From positions 372,001-436,000 of the forward strand of contig JACKEN010000004.1 in the NCBI GenBank assembly GCA_020632995.1: a stretch of 64,000 bases of DNA, given 5' to 3'. This document shows, piece after piece, positions 1 to 7,796 of the stretch; position 1 is the first letter of the stretch; the number at the start of each line of letters is the position of its first letter. The position numbers were made by a program, and so were the translations under genes. This DNA comes from Deltaproteobacteria bacterium. GTDB taxonomy: Bacteria > Myxococcota > Kuafuiibacteriia > Kuafuiibacteriales > Kuafuiibacteriaceae. Below the pieces are notes generated by a model. That model saw nothing but the letters and a program-made list of their open reading frames with translations, did not search any database and was not told the origin of the DNA.

Positions 1-2
1 AC

Positions 3-899
3 CGGTTCTACGGGTGCGGCTCCCCCATACCGCACGCCCTCGAGGGCCGGACGGTCCTGGATCTGGGCTGCGGCACCGGCCGGGACGCCTACCTGTGCTC
101 GGCCCTGGTCGGGGCGGAGGGGCGGGTCATCGGGGTCGACATGACCGACGGCCAGCTCGAGGTGGCCCGCCGCCACGTGGATCACATGACCGCGGCCTTC
201 GGGCTCCCCGCCCCCAACGTGTCGTTCCGCACCGGGTTCATCGAGGACCTCGCCGGGCTCGACATCGCCGACGCCTCGGTCGACGTGGTGATCTCGAACT
301 GCGTGGTGAACCTGTCGCCCGACAAGGGGCGGGTCCTCTCCGAGATCTTCCGGGTCCTCAAGCCGGGGGGCGAGCTCTACTTCTCGGACGTCTTCTCGGA
401 CCGCCGGGTGCCGGAGCACCTGCACGAGGATCCGGTGCTCCACGGGGAGTGCCTGGCCGGCGCGATGTACGTGGAGGACTTCCGGCGCGCCCTCCGCAAC
501 CTGGGTTGCCTCGACTACCGGGTGGTGTCGAAGGCCCCGATCCAGCTCCACGACCCCGAGGTCGACGCGAAGATCGGGATGGTCAACTTCACCTCCCTCA
601 CCGTCCGCGCCTTCAAGCTCCCCTCGCTCGAGGACATCTGCGAGGACTACGGGCAGGTCGCCACCTACCGCGGCACCATCACCGGAGCACCCCACCGCTG
701 GGTGCTCGACGACCACCACGTCTTCGAGACCGGCCGCCCGATGCTGGTGTGCGGGAACACCGCGGCCATGGTGTCCGAGACCCGCTTCGCCCCCCACTTC
801 GAGGTGGTGGGCGATCGCTCGGTCCACCACGGCGTCTTCCCCTGCGGGCCGGCCCCCGCCGCCGGCGCCAGCGACTGCGCCACCGGCGCCTGCTGCTGA
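3..899 (+). CDS. arsM: arsenite methyltransferase (ArsM-like), 5' end outside window
   Basis: SAM-dependent methyltransferase; the frame is open from the left edge, so the N-terminus is missing and 298 residues are visible. The class I SAM-binding motif is VLDLGCGTGRD, followed by GVDMTD. The three cysteines that bind As(III) in ArsM enzymes have clear counterparts: RFYGCG near the left edge, SNCVVNL and GECLAGAMY. The extreme C-terminus is Cys-rich (ASDCATGACC), as in many bacterial ArsM proteins. By family knowledge it would methylate arsenite to volatile or pentavalent methylarsenicals in the cytoplasm. No other ars gene is adjacent in the visible part; the ArsR protein at about 5 kb looks like a zinc sensor instead. 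The call is good; the substrate is inferred. Confidence 0.85.
   Translation, partial: RFYGCGSPIPHALEGRTVLDLGCGTGRDAYLCSALVGAEGRVIGVDMTDGQLEVARRHVDHMTAAFGLPAPNVSFRTGFIEDLAGLDIADASVDVVISNCVVNLSPDKGRVLSEIFRVLKPGGELYFSDVFSDRRVPEHLHEDPVLHGECLAGAMYVEDFRRALRNLGCLDYRVVSKAPIQLHDPEVDAKIGMVNFTSLTVRAFKLPSLEDICEDYGQVATYRGTITGAPHRWVLDDHHVFETGRPMLVCGNTAAMVSETRFAPHFEVVGDRSVHHGVFPCGPAPAAGASDCATGACC
496..509. repeat. GCAA-N6-TTGC iterated palindrome
   Basis: GCAACCTGGGTTGC in the arsM-like gene (frame Arg-Asn-Leu-Gly-Cys). Confidence 0.75.
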
Positions 900-908
900 G
901 GCTCGACC

Positions 909-2105
909 ATGCGCCCGCTCCTGCTGGCCGCCGGCCTCCTCGCCCTGGTGGCCTGCCGGGCCCCCGAGGCCGGCAGCGCGCCGCTCAAGATCGGCAGCTA
1001 CGGGCCCCTGTCCGGCCCGGCCGCCTCGTGGGGGGTGATGCTGCGGGGGATGGAGGCGTACATCGACTTCGTGAACGCGAACGGCGGGGTGCATGGGCGC
1101 AAGCTGGCCTTCGTCTACCGGGACGACCAGTACAACGCGGCGAAGACCCCGCTCGCGGTGCGCGACCTGGTGGAGCGCGAGGGCGTCTTCGCCATGGTTG
1201 GGGGCATCGGCACCGCCAACGGGCGGGCGGTCGCCGACTACCTCGCCGAGCGCAAGGTGCCCTTCTTCACCCCCGCCTCCGGCGCCGCGATCTTCACCGA
1301 CCCGCCGCGAGAGAACATCTACAGCGTCTACCCACGCTACGACACCGAGGGCCGGATCATCGGGCGCCACCTCGCGGGCACCCTCGGCTTGAAGCGGGTG
1401 GCGGTGCTCCATCAGAGCGACGACTTCGGCGCCCAGGGCGCGGCGGGCCTGGCCGAGGGCCTCGCCTCGGCGGGCGGCGAGCTGGTGCTGAAGGTGGCCT
1501 GCCAGGCCTCCGACACCGACGTGTCCGGCCAGGTGAGCCGCGTGGTGGAGGCGGCGCCCGAGGCGCTGGTGATCTTCACCGCGCCCCGCCCCGCGGTGCT
1601 CGCGGTGCAGCGCCTGCACGCGCTCGGGAACAAGCCGCAGATCGTGACCAGCTTCGTCCTCAGCGACGCGGTGATGTTCCAGCTGGCCGGGGCCGATGTG
1701 TGGGAGGGCACCCTCACCACTTCCGCGCGGGTCCTGGCGAATTCCGACGACCCCGCCGCCGTCCAGTACCGTGACGTGCTGAAGCGCCACGCCCCAGACC
1801 TGCCGGTGGGGAACTTCACGGTGTCCGGCTTCGCGTTCGCCCAGCCCTTCGTCGAGGCCCTCGACCGGGCCGGCCCGGATCCCACCCCCGAGAAGGTGTA
1901 TGCCGCGCTGCGTACATTTCATGATTGGGCGGGCGGCGGACCGTACTGGAAGGGCGATGGCGTCAATCCCCCCCTGACCTTCTCCGACACCCGGCACCTC
2001 GGGCATGATCGGCTGTTCTTCGCCCAGGCGGAGAACGGGCGGTGGCGGAGAGTAACAGCGTGGCTCTCGGAGGACTCCGAGCCCACCACCCCCAACAAGG
2101 AGTGA
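909..2105 (+). CDS. branched-chain amino acid/amide-type ABC transporter substrate-binding lipoprotein
   Basis: 398 residues. The N-terminus is a short hydrophobic signal ending in a lipobox (ALVAC, Cys16), so it is a predicted lipoprotein. The mature part begins LKIGSYGPLSG, the hallmark start of Peripla_BP_6 (LivJ/AmiC-like) type I binding proteins, followed by the two-lobed fold (for example VGGIGTANGRAVADYL and the second-lobe segment KRVAVLHQSDDFG). Such proteins bind amino acids, amides or small aromatic acids outside the inner membrane and deliver them to an ABC permease. No permease or ATPase gene is adjacent, so the partner is elsewhere or the protein is a stand-alone sensor. It starts 9 bp after the arsM-like gene and may be cotranscribed with it. 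The ligand cannot be read from the sequence. Confidence 0.82.
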   Translation: MRPLLLAAGLLALVACRAPEAGSAPLKIGSYGPLSGPAASWGVMLRGMEAYIDFVNANGGVHGRKLAFVYRDDQYNAAKTPLAVRDLVEREGVFAMVGGIGTANGRAVADYLAERKVPFFTPASGAAIFTDPPRENIYSVYPRYDTEGRIIGRHLAGTLGLKRVAVLHQSDDFGAQGAAGLAEGLASAGGELVLKVACQASDTDVSGQVSRVVEAAPEALVIFTAPRPAVLAVQRLHALGNKPQIVTSFVLSDAVMFQLAGADVWEGTLTTSARVLANSDDPAAVQYRDVLKRHAPDLPVGNFTVSGFAFAQPFVEALDRAGPDPTPEKVYAALRTFHDWAGGGPYWKGDGVNPPLTFSDTRHLGHDRLFFAQAENGRWRRVTAWLSEDSEPTTPNKE

Positions 2106-2110
2106 ACTCA

Positions 2111-2686
2111 ATGCGTGGAATCCTTCAATCCCTCACCATCCTCGGCGCGCTGGCCACGGTCTCGACCTCGGCCCTGGCCGCGAGCCGCGAAGGCGTGACC
2201 CTCCCCGACAGCCAGAAGGTGGGCGAAAAGGAGCTGGTCCTGAACGGCATCGGCATCCGCGAGGCCACCATCTTCAACGTCAACGTGTACGTGGCCGGGC
2301 TCTACGTGGAGGAGAAGACGGGGGATGCGGCCAAGATCATCAGCCCCGAGGCCACCAAGAAGATCCTGATGCACTTCGTGCGTGACGTGGACGCCTCCGA
2401 CATCCAGGGCGCCTACAACGAAGGGTTCGAGAAGAACGCGGACGGGAAGATGGCCGCCCTCAAGGATCGGGTGGCGAAGCTCAACTCCTGGATGGCCGAC
2501 ATGAAGAAGGGCGACAAGATGTCCATCACCTACGTCGCGGGCCAGGGCGTCACCGTGAACGTGAAGGGCAAGGACAAGGGCACCATCGAGGGCGCCGACT
2601 TCGCCAAGGTGATGTTCACCATCTTCTTCGGGCCCAAGCCCCCGAACTCCGACCTGAAGGAGGGGATGCTCGGGCAGAAGAAGTAG
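2111..2686 (+). CDS. secreted chalcone-isomerase-like protein
   Basis: 191 residues with an N-terminal Sec signal peptide (hydrophobic stretch, then ALAA). The mature protein starts EGVTLPDSQKVG and continues with LVLNGIGIREATIFNVNVY and VAGLYVEEKT, the pattern of the bacterial chalcone-isomerase-like family (Chalcone_3). Bacterial members are periplasmic proteins of unclear enzymatic role, and real chalcone isomerase activity should not be assumed. ATG at 2111 is chosen over the in-frame ATG at 2042 because an AAGGAG ribosome-binding site lies 8 bases upstream and because the longer form would bury the signal peptide. Lys/Asp-rich C-terminal half. Confidence 0.8.
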   Translation: MRGILQSLTILGALATVSTSALAASREGVTLPDSQKVGEKELVLNGIGIREATIFNVNVYVAGLYVEEKTGDAAKIISPEATKKILMHFVRDVDASDIQGAYNEGFEKNADGKMAALKDRVAKLNSWMADMKKGDKMSITYVAGQGVTVNVKGKDKGTIEGADFAKVMFTIFFGPKPPNSDLKEGMLGQKK

Positions 2687-2694
2687 CGACGCGC

Positions 2695-3285
2695 TCAGCG
2701 GTCGACGTAGATCTTCAGGAACTCGCCCGACGCGCCGGCGGACAGCCCCTTCGCGGTCGCCATCAGCACCACGTTGTGGGGCTCGCTCGCCCCCTTCGGC
2801 GTCAGCTGCGAGGTGATGACGCCCGCATTCCCGGCGGTGGCGTTGTAGTTCTCGCCCTCGTACTTGCCGCCGAACTCCTTGGGATCCTCGAGGCCCATCA
2901 CCAGGCCCACGCCCCACTGGCTGGAGCCGCCGATCTGGGCGCCCACCGTGGTGGCCTCCATGGTGAGGGGGAGGTTCTTGCCCTCCGCGTTGAAGCAGAT
3001 CTTCCCCTTGCCCTCCTTCACCTTCACGATGAAGCCGCCCTCGCCCACCTGGTAGGCGAACACGCCGGTCACCGGGGCCTTCTTCATCTTGGCCTTGAAC
3101 TCGGACTCGTCGAGCAGGCTGCTCAGGCGCTTCAGGACCACCTCGCGCGACGCGAGGGGCATGTCGATCTCCTTGGCCAGCTCCTTGGCCTTGGCCTCGA
3201 TCTCGGGGCCGGCGTAGCCCTTGCCCTTGGCGAGGGCGGGGGTGGCCATCAGCCCGCAGGCGAGGACGGCGAGGACGGTGGTCAT
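2695..3285 (-). CDS. secreted protein with weak SYLF/YSC84-like features
   Basis: 196 residues with a Sec signal peptide (MTTVLAVLACGLMATPALAKG). The start at 3285 has a GGAG site about 5 bases upstream; an alternative ATG at 3297 adds four residues. The body has Gly-rich beta-strand-like segments (TTVGAQIGGSSQWGVGL near 115-130, KGLSAGASGEFLKIYVD at the end) that recall the lipid-binding SYLF/YSC84 family. The similarity is weak and by eye only. It is transcribed toward the chalcone-isomerase-like gene, with 8 bp between the stop codons. Function unknown. Confidence 0.6.
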   Translation of the reverse strand: MTTVLAVLACGLMATPALAKGKGYAGPEIEAKAKELAKEIDMPLASREVVLKRLSSLLDESEFKAKMKKAPVTGVFAYQVGEGGFIVKVKEGKGKICFNAEGKNLPLTMEATTVGAQIGGSSQWGVGLVMGLEDPKEFGGKYEGENYNATAGNAGVITSQLTPKGASEPHNVVLMATAKGLSAGASGEFLKIYVDR

Positions 3286-3395
3286 GGCGCTCCGCATGGC
3301 CCCTGCATAGGGAAGGTGGGCCTCGGGGTCAATGCGCGGCCCCGGACGTGAGGGGCGTCGCGCTCTCGCCCCGCGTCGGGCATGATGCGCGCCGC

Positions 3396-4184
3396 ATGCG
3401 TTGGCTGAAGATCCTGGCGGGGTTCGTGGCGGTGTTGGGCCTGGCGCTCGCGGTGACGGTGCTCTCGCTCCGCAACCCGCGCCCCGAGGGCACCGCGGGT
3501 CCGGAGGCGGAGGCGCTGGCCCACGCGATCGAGGCGGCGGCCCACGTGGACGCGTGGAACCGCGACGTGGGGGCGATCACGTGGAACTTCGGCGGCCGCC
3601 GCGATCACCTCTGGGATCGCACGCGGAGCCTCGCGCGGGTGCGCTGGGGCAACGTGGTGGCCCTGTTGGATCTGTCGACCAGCGCGGCCCACATCACCAA
3701 GGCCGGAGCCCGGATCACGGGCGAGGAGGCGCAGGAGCTCCGCACCGAGGCCTACGAGGCCTGGGCCAACGACAGCTTCTGGCTGAACCCGCTCGCCAAG
3801 CTCTTCGACGCCGGCACCGAGCGCCGCCTCGTGAAGGCGGAGGACGGCACCGACGCGCTCCTCGTCTCGTACAGCAGCGGCGGCGTCACCCCCGGCGACG
3901 CCTACCTGTGGCTGCTGGGGCAGGATGGCTTGCCCCGCGCGTGGCGCATGTGGGTGCAGATCGTGCCGATCGGCGGCATGGAGGTGGGCTGGGACGACTG
4001 GGTCGAGCTCCCCGGCGGCGCGAAGGTCAGCTTGCGCCACACCGGCCCGATCACCCTGCGCCTCACCGAGGTCAGCTCCGCCACCGTCGCCACCGCGCTC
4101 AACGGCGGGGTGGATCCGTTCGCGCCGCTCCTCGAGGCGGAGGCGCCGCCCGCCGCCCCGGCCTCACAGCCCGCGGGGCGCTAG
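3396..4184 (+). CDS. membrane-anchored protein of unknown function
   Basis: 262 residues. ATG at 3396 begins MRWLKILAGFVAVLGLALAV, one N-terminal membrane anchor, followed by an exported or periplasmic domain. The domain has a Trp-rich pattern (WNRDVGAITWNFGG, WDRTRSLARVRW, WANDSFWLNPLAKLFDAG) and ends in a low-complexity Ala/Pro tail. This layout recalls Myxococcota proteins of lipoprotein-like size and unknown function. No catalytic motif is recognised. The 3' end overlaps the convergent ICMT-like gene by 4 bp. Confidence 0.55.
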   Translation: MRWLKILAGFVAVLGLALAVTVLSLRNPRPEGTAGPEAEALAHAIEAAAHVDAWNRDVGAITWNFGGRRDHLWDRTRSLARVRWGNVVALLDLSTSAAHITKAGARITGEEAQELRTEAYEAWANDSFWLNPLAKLFDAGTERRLVKAEDGTDALLVSYSSGGVTPGDAYLWLLGQDGLPRAWRMWVQIVPIGGMEVGWDDWVELPGGAKVSLRHTGPITLRLTEVSSATVATALNGGVDPFAPLLEAEAPPAAPASQPAGR

Positions 4185-4780
4185 GTTGTGCCAGCACCAA
4201 GCCCCAGCCACCGCGGGACCTGGGCCATGTACTGCCGGTAGGCCCCGTCGTGGCGGGCCAACAGGTGCGCCTCCTCCAGGCGGACCTGGAGCTGGATCAC
4301 CACGTGCCCCAGCACCACCGCGAACAAGGTGAACCACGTCGGGAGGCTGACGAAGAGCCCGAGCAGGCTGAGTTGCATCCCGAGGAAGATCGGGTTCCGG
4401 CAGTAGCGAAAGAGCCCCTTCTGCACGAGGACGGTCTCGGTGTGGGTGTCGACCCCGATGCGCCACGACGCGCCCATCTGGGCCTGGGCCACCATCACGA
4501 GCACGAGCGCGAGCGCGAGGGTCACCGCGCCCAGCATCGTGTGCCCCTTCGGGAGCGGGAGCGGTCCGAGCAGCTCCGCACGGTCGAGGGCGGCCGCCAC
4601 GAGGGCCGCGCCGATGCCCGCCATCAGCGCCACGAAGGTGAGCGCCAGGTAGCGGTGCGCGGGGTCGGGGCTGTGGAGCACCACCGGGTTCACGCCGGTC
4701 TGCCGCCACACCAGCCAGCTCCGCAGCCCCATCGCCGCGCCCACGAACACCACGAAGTACCCGACCAGGAACCAACTCAT
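4181..4780 (-). CDS. isoprenylcysteine carboxyl methyltransferase (ICMT/PEMT)-family membrane protein
   Basis: 199 residues with about four to five hydrophobic segments. The C-terminal half carries the family signature: LFRYCRNPIFLGM (SAM-binding region), then RLEEAHLLARHDGAYRQYM and VPRWL. ICMT-like bacterial proteins methylate unknown small acceptors in the membrane; prenylcysteine itself is unlikely. The start codon overlaps the stop of the upstream ArsR/SmtB gene (ATGA, 4 bp), so the two are translationally coupled and the repressor probably controls this gene. Pairing with a metal sensor suggests a role in metal stress, which is an inference. Confidence 0.8.
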   Translation of the reverse strand: MSWFLVGYFVVFVGAAMGLRSWLVWRQTGVNPVVLHSPDPAHRYLALTFVALMAGIGAALVAAALDRAELLGPLPLPKGHTMLGAVTLALALVLVMVAQAQMGASWRIGVDTHTETVLVQKGLFRYCRNPIFLGMQLSLLGLFVSLPTWFTLFAVVLGHVVIQLQVRLEEAHLLARHDGAYRQYMAQVPRWLGLGAGTT

Positions 4781-5082
4781 CGCTTCGCCCTCCGCCCCGC
4801 CGGGACGTGGCGCACGTGGGACAGGGCGGTGGCGTACACCGCCCGCACGTGCTCGTCCTGGAGGCTGTAATAGACGTGGCGGCCCTGACGCCGGCCCCGC
4901 ACCACCCCGAGATCCCGCAGCAGCCGGAGCTGCTGGGACACCGCGGGCTGGGTCATCTCCATCGCCTTCACCAGCTCGTGCACGCAGCGCTCGCCGTCCT
5001 CGAGCGCGGACAACAGCCGCAGGCGGTTGGGATCCGACAGGGCGCGGAAGAGCTGGGCCAGGGCCTCCGCCTCGTCACTCAT
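4777..5082 (-). CDS. ArsR/SmtB-family metalloregulator, alpha5 zinc-site (CzrA-like) type
   Basis: 101 residues, a standard ArsR winged helix: HELVKAMEMTQPAVSQQLRLLRDLG is the recognition helix region. The last helix reads LQDEHVRAVYATALSHVRH, giving Asp-x-His-x10-His-x2-His. This matches the alpha5 zinc/cobalt site of CzrA and SmtB (known there as D84, H86, H97, H100). The alpha3 cysteine motif of arsenic sensors is not present in full (ERCVHEL has one Cys). A start at 5082 (MSDEAEAL) is preferred over the ATG at 5094 because a strong promoter, TTGAAA-N17-TATATA, covers 5122-5094. The message would then have a leader of only about 4-5 bases. It is coupled to the ICMT-like gene. Confidence 0.88.
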   Translation of the reverse strand: MSDEAEALAQLFRALSDPNRLRLLSALEDGERCVHELVKAMEMTQPAVSQQLRLLRDLGVVRGRRQGRHVYYSLQDEHVRAVYATALSHVRHVPAGRRAKR

Positions 5083-5088
5083 CAACAC

Positions 5089-5122
5089 ATGCATATATAA
5101 GCATGTCTACATGTCTTTTCAA
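5089..5122 (-). promoter_or_regulatory. promoter and overlapping operator of the ArsR-ICMT operon
   Basis: Read on the minus strand: -35 TTGAAA at 5122-5117, exactly 17 bases of spacer, -10 TATATA at 5099-5094, and the start codon at 5082. An imperfect 16-bp palindrome (plus strand ATGCATATATAAGCAT, 5089-5104) covers the -10 box, and the spacer holds two ACATG half-sites. A-T-rich dyads over the -10 are the usual ArsR/SmtB operators, so autorepression is likely. The local AT-richness stands out in this GC-rich window. Confidence 0.7.
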
Positions 5123-5147
5123 AGGCTGAGCATGGGTTCAGGCCGCG

Positions 5148-6662
5148 GTGGGGCTTGCGAAAAGGCGCGGCCTTTCCTCTGCTCGGGGTGTGGAGGCAGA
5201 GGTCCAGCCCGAGCCCGGGGTGCCGGAGACGGTGATCGTCTCGGACATGCACCTGGCCGACGCCGAGCCGGTGGCGAAGGGCCGCCCGTACTGGCGCGCC
5301 TACAAGCAGGCCCGCTTCTTCATCGACGACGACTTCGCCCGGCTCCTCGCCCACGCGGACGCCGAGGCCGAGGGCCCGATCGAGCTCATCCTCAACGGCG
5401 ACATCTTCGACTTCGACAGCATCACCCGGCTCCCCGAGCACTTCGAGGGCCCCGCAAGCTGGATTGTCCGACTCCGCGGCCTCCCCTCCGAGGAGTGGAT
5501 GTCGCTGTTCAAGATCGACCTCATCATCGAGGAGCACCCGGTGTGGTTCGAGGCGATGCGGGGCTTCATCGAGAAGGGCCACCGCGCGGTGTTCGTGATC
5601 GGGAACCACGACGCCGAGCTCCACTGGCCCTCGGTGCAGGAGAGGTTGCGCGATGCGCTTCATGACGACGGCGACGAGCACCGAGTGACCTTCGCCACCG
5701 CCTTCTACATCAGCGGCGGCGACACCTACGTGAGCCACGGCCACCTCTACGACCCGCTGTGCAGCGAGAAGTCCCCCATCGACCCGCTGATCCTGGTGCA
5801 TGGGCGGCCCCGGATCCGGCTGCCCTTCGGGGACATGGCGATGCGCTACATGCTGAATGGCATGGGCTACTTCAACCCCCACGCCACCGCGAACTACGTG
5901 ATGAGCGCGCGGGACTACGCCCGCTTCTTCTTCCGCTTCATGGCCCGCACCCAGCCATTCCTCATCTGGACGTGGTTCTGGAGCGCTCTCACCACCCTGA
6001 TCCTGTCGCTGCGCGACTTCTGGCAGCCGGAGATGCGCGACCCGATGCTGGTGGAGGAGAAGACGGAGTCGGTGGCCCGGCGCTCCAACACCACCGCCGC
6101 GGTGGTGCGCAGGGTGATGGCGCTGACCGTGCCCTCCGCCTGCACCGACCCGGTGCAGGTGGCCCGGGTCCTGTGGCTGGATCGCGGCCTGTTCTTCCTC
6201 GGCATCCTCTACCTGGCCTGGCAGGTGCTCCTCACCGTGAACTTCGTGTGGCCGATCTCGCCGTGGTGGGGCTTCCTGTTCCTGCTCCTGCTCTTTCCGC
6301 CCTTCCTGCTCTACTCGTTCCGGGTGAGCCCGCCCGACACCGAGGACACCCTCCTCACCGAGCAACGCGCGCTGATGCTCCACAACATCACCGGCACCAA
6401 GAACGTGGTGTTCGGGCACACCCACGGCCCCCTCGTCCGCACCGTGGGCCCGATGACCTACGTGAACGGCGGCTTCTGGTCCCCCGCCTTCAAGGAGCCG
6501 AGCTGCGAGACCCGGCTCGGCACCCAGACCTTCGTGCGCCTGCGCCCCCGGCCGGGCGGGCGCCGCCCCGAGCTCCTGGAGTGGCCGCCGGGGGGCGAGG
6601 CGCCGCGCCCCTACCCCGCCCCGGTGACCACGCCTGCAAGCGAGCTTGCTACAACGACGTGA
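5148..6662 (+). CDS. membrane-associated calcineurin-like metallophosphoesterase
   Basis: 504 residues. All five metallophosphoesterase blocks are visible: SDMH (about 32-35), NGDIFDFD (about 82-89), GNHD (about 151-154), SHGHLYD (about 193-199) and GHTHG (about 423-427). They would bind a dinuclear metal centre. A long insertion between the last two blocks carries two hydrophobic segments (about 345-400), so the enzyme is probably membrane bound, unlike the short soluble UDP-diacylglucosamine hydrolases. The substrate is unknown. The start is uncertain: GTG at 5148 gives the longest form, GTG at 5190 starts just before the conserved part. The 3' end overlaps map on the other strand by 14 bp, and that overlap holds a perfect GCAA-N6-TTGC site. 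Confidence 0.82.
   Translation: MGLAKRRGLSSARGVEAEVQPEPGVPETVIVSDMHLADAEPVAKGRPYWRAYKQARFFIDDDFARLLAHADAEAEGPIELILNGDIFDFDSITRLPEHFEGPASWIVRLRGLPSEEWMSLFKIDLIIEEHPVWFEAMRGFIEKGHRAVFVIGNHDAELHWPSVQERLRDALHDDGDEHRVTFATAFYISGGDTYVSHGHLYDPLCSEKSPIDPLILVHGRPRIRLPFGDMAMRYMLNGMGYFNPHATANYVMSARDYARFFFRFMARTQPFLIWTWFWSALTTLILSLRDFWQPEMRDPMLVEEKTESVARRSNTTAAVVRRVMALTVPSACTDPVQVARVLWLDRGLFFLGILYLAWQVLLTVNFVWPISPWWGFLFLLLLFPPFLLYSFRVSPPDTEDTLLTEQRALMLHNITGTKNVVFGHTHGPLVRTVGPMTYVNGGFWSPAFKEPSCETRLGTQTFVRLRPRPGGRRPELLEWPPGGEAPRPYPAPVTTPASELATTT
6636..6649. repeat. GCAA-N6-TTGC iterated palindrome
   Basis: GCAAGCGAGCTTGC at the 3' end of the metallophosphoesterase gene, read in frame as Ala-Ser-Glu-Leu-Ala with codons GCA and CTT. 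Ends one base into the stop codon of map. Confidence 0.8.
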
Positions 6663-7401
6663 GCACCTCGTGCCCCTCCTCGGTGACGAGGATGGTGTGC
6701 TCGAACTGGGCCGAGGGCAGGCCGTCGGCGGTGTGGACGGTCCAGCCGTCGCCCGCCACCCGGCACTCCGGGCGCCCGAGGTTGAACATCGGCTCGATGG
6801 TGAAGGCCATCCCCGGCCGCAGCCTCAGGCCCCGGCCCGCGGTGCCGTGGTGGGGTACCTGCGGCTCGGTGTGCATCCGGCGGCCGATGCCGTGCCCGCA
6901 GTACTCACGCACCAACCCGTAGCCCCCGGCCGCGGCGGCCGCCTCGAGCACCGCCCCGACGTCGCCCAGCCGGGCCCCGGGGCGCACCTGCCAGATCGCG
7001 GCGTGCAAGGCAGCCTCCGTGGACTCGACCAGTCGCCGCACCTCGGGCCGGACCTCGCCGATGATGAACGTGCGGGAGGTGTCGCCGTGGAAGCCGTCCA
7101 GCTCGGTGGTGACGTCCAGGTTGACGATGTCGCCGTCGCGCAAGACGACCTGCGCGGTGGGGATCCCGTGGCAGACGACGTGGTTCGGGCTCACGCACAC
7201 CGTGGCCGGGAAGCCCTCGAAGCCGAGCTGGCTCGGGCGCCCGCCGCGCCGCGCGGTGTCCTCGCGCACCCACCGGTCGATGTCCGCCCCGGTGACCCCG
7301 GGACGGAGGCGCGCCCCCACCTCGGCCAGGGTGAGGGCGGCCGCGCGCCCCGCCGCCCGCAGCCGCGCTCGATCCCGCGCCCCGAAAAGCTCCACGCCCA
7401 T
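6649..7401 (-). CDS. map: type I methionine aminopeptidase
   Basis: 250 residues, normal length for a bacterial type I enzyme without N-terminal extension. Metal-binding and catalytic residues are in place: CHGIP (His), NLDVTTELDGFHGDTSRTF (both Asp ligands), GHGIGRRMH (His), TIEPMF (Glu) and QFEHTILVTEEG (Glu). It removes the initiator methionine from nascent proteins in the cytoplasm. Divergent from the LysR-type gene, with about 50 bp between them. Because it is transcribed alone and not with the ribosomal protein operon, it may be an extra copy. Confidence 0.93.
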   Translation of the reverse strand: MGVELFGARDRARLRAAGRAAALTLAEVGARLRPGVTGADIDRWVREDTARRGGRPSQLGFEGFPATVCVSPNHVVCHGIPTAQVVLRDGDIVNLDVTTELDGFHGDTSRTFIIGEVRPEVRRLVESTEAALHAAIWQVRPGARLGDVGAVLEAAAAAGGYGLVREYCGHGIGRRMHTEPQVPHHGTAGRGLRLRPGMAFTIEPMFNLGRPECRVAGDGWTVHTADGLPSAQFEHTILVTEEGHEVLTSL

Positions 7402-7451
7402 GGCCGAACAGGTGCCCCGACGAGGTGGCGCTCGTCGAATACCCCTTCGGT

Positions 7452-7796
7452 ATGTATCCTCATGGGGTGAGCCTGGATCAGATCCGATACTTCGTGGCGG
7501 TGGCCGAGGAGGCCAGCATCACCGGGGCCGCGCGGCGGCTCCACATCAGCCAACCGCCGCTCACCCGCCAGATCCGGGCCCTCGAGGACGAGCTGGGCGC
7601 GCCCCTGTTCGCGCGGCGGCCCCGCGGCGTCACCCTCCTGCCCCGCGGTGAGGTGTTCCTCGCGCACGCGCGGCGGATCCTCGACGCGGTGGCCGAGGCC
7701 CAGGCCGCGCTCGGTCCGCCGGCCCCCGCCGAGTCCGGTGGACTTCACCGGGACGATGGGCAAGGGTCCGGCCATGGCCAAGACCCTCTCCCGTGA
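7452..7796 (+). CDS. LysR-type DNA-binding domain without effector domain
   Basis: 114 residues. Residues 6-65 are a typical LysR winged helix: LDQIRYFVAVAEEASITGAARRLHISQPPLTRQIRALEDELGAPLF in pieces, followed by the start of the linker helix. The effector-binding domain of about 200 residues is absent. The frame ends in a Gly/His/Gln-rich tail that overlaps the thiolase start by 23 bp. The start is uncertain: GTG 7425, ATG 7452 or GTG 7467 are all in frame, and the last begins like a typical family member. It could be a truncated relic or a functional DNA-binding-only regulator of the thiolase. Confidence 0.65.
   Translation: MYPHGVSLDQIRYFVAVAEEASITGAARRLHISQPPLTRQIRALEDELGAPLFARRPRGVTLLPRGEVFLAHARRILDAVAEAQAALGPPAPAESGGLHRDDGQGSGHGQDPLP

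Noticed and set aside
909..2105. Arsenic resistance operon including the solute-binding protein
   Set aside because: The binding protein is of the amino acid/amide type, no arsB, arsC or phosphate-type transporter is present, and the ArsR at 5 kb has a zinc-type site.
4777..5094. Start of the ArsR gene at 5094
   Set aside because: That ATG overlaps the -10 box of a near-consensus promoter; 5082 gives a typical MSDEAEAL start.
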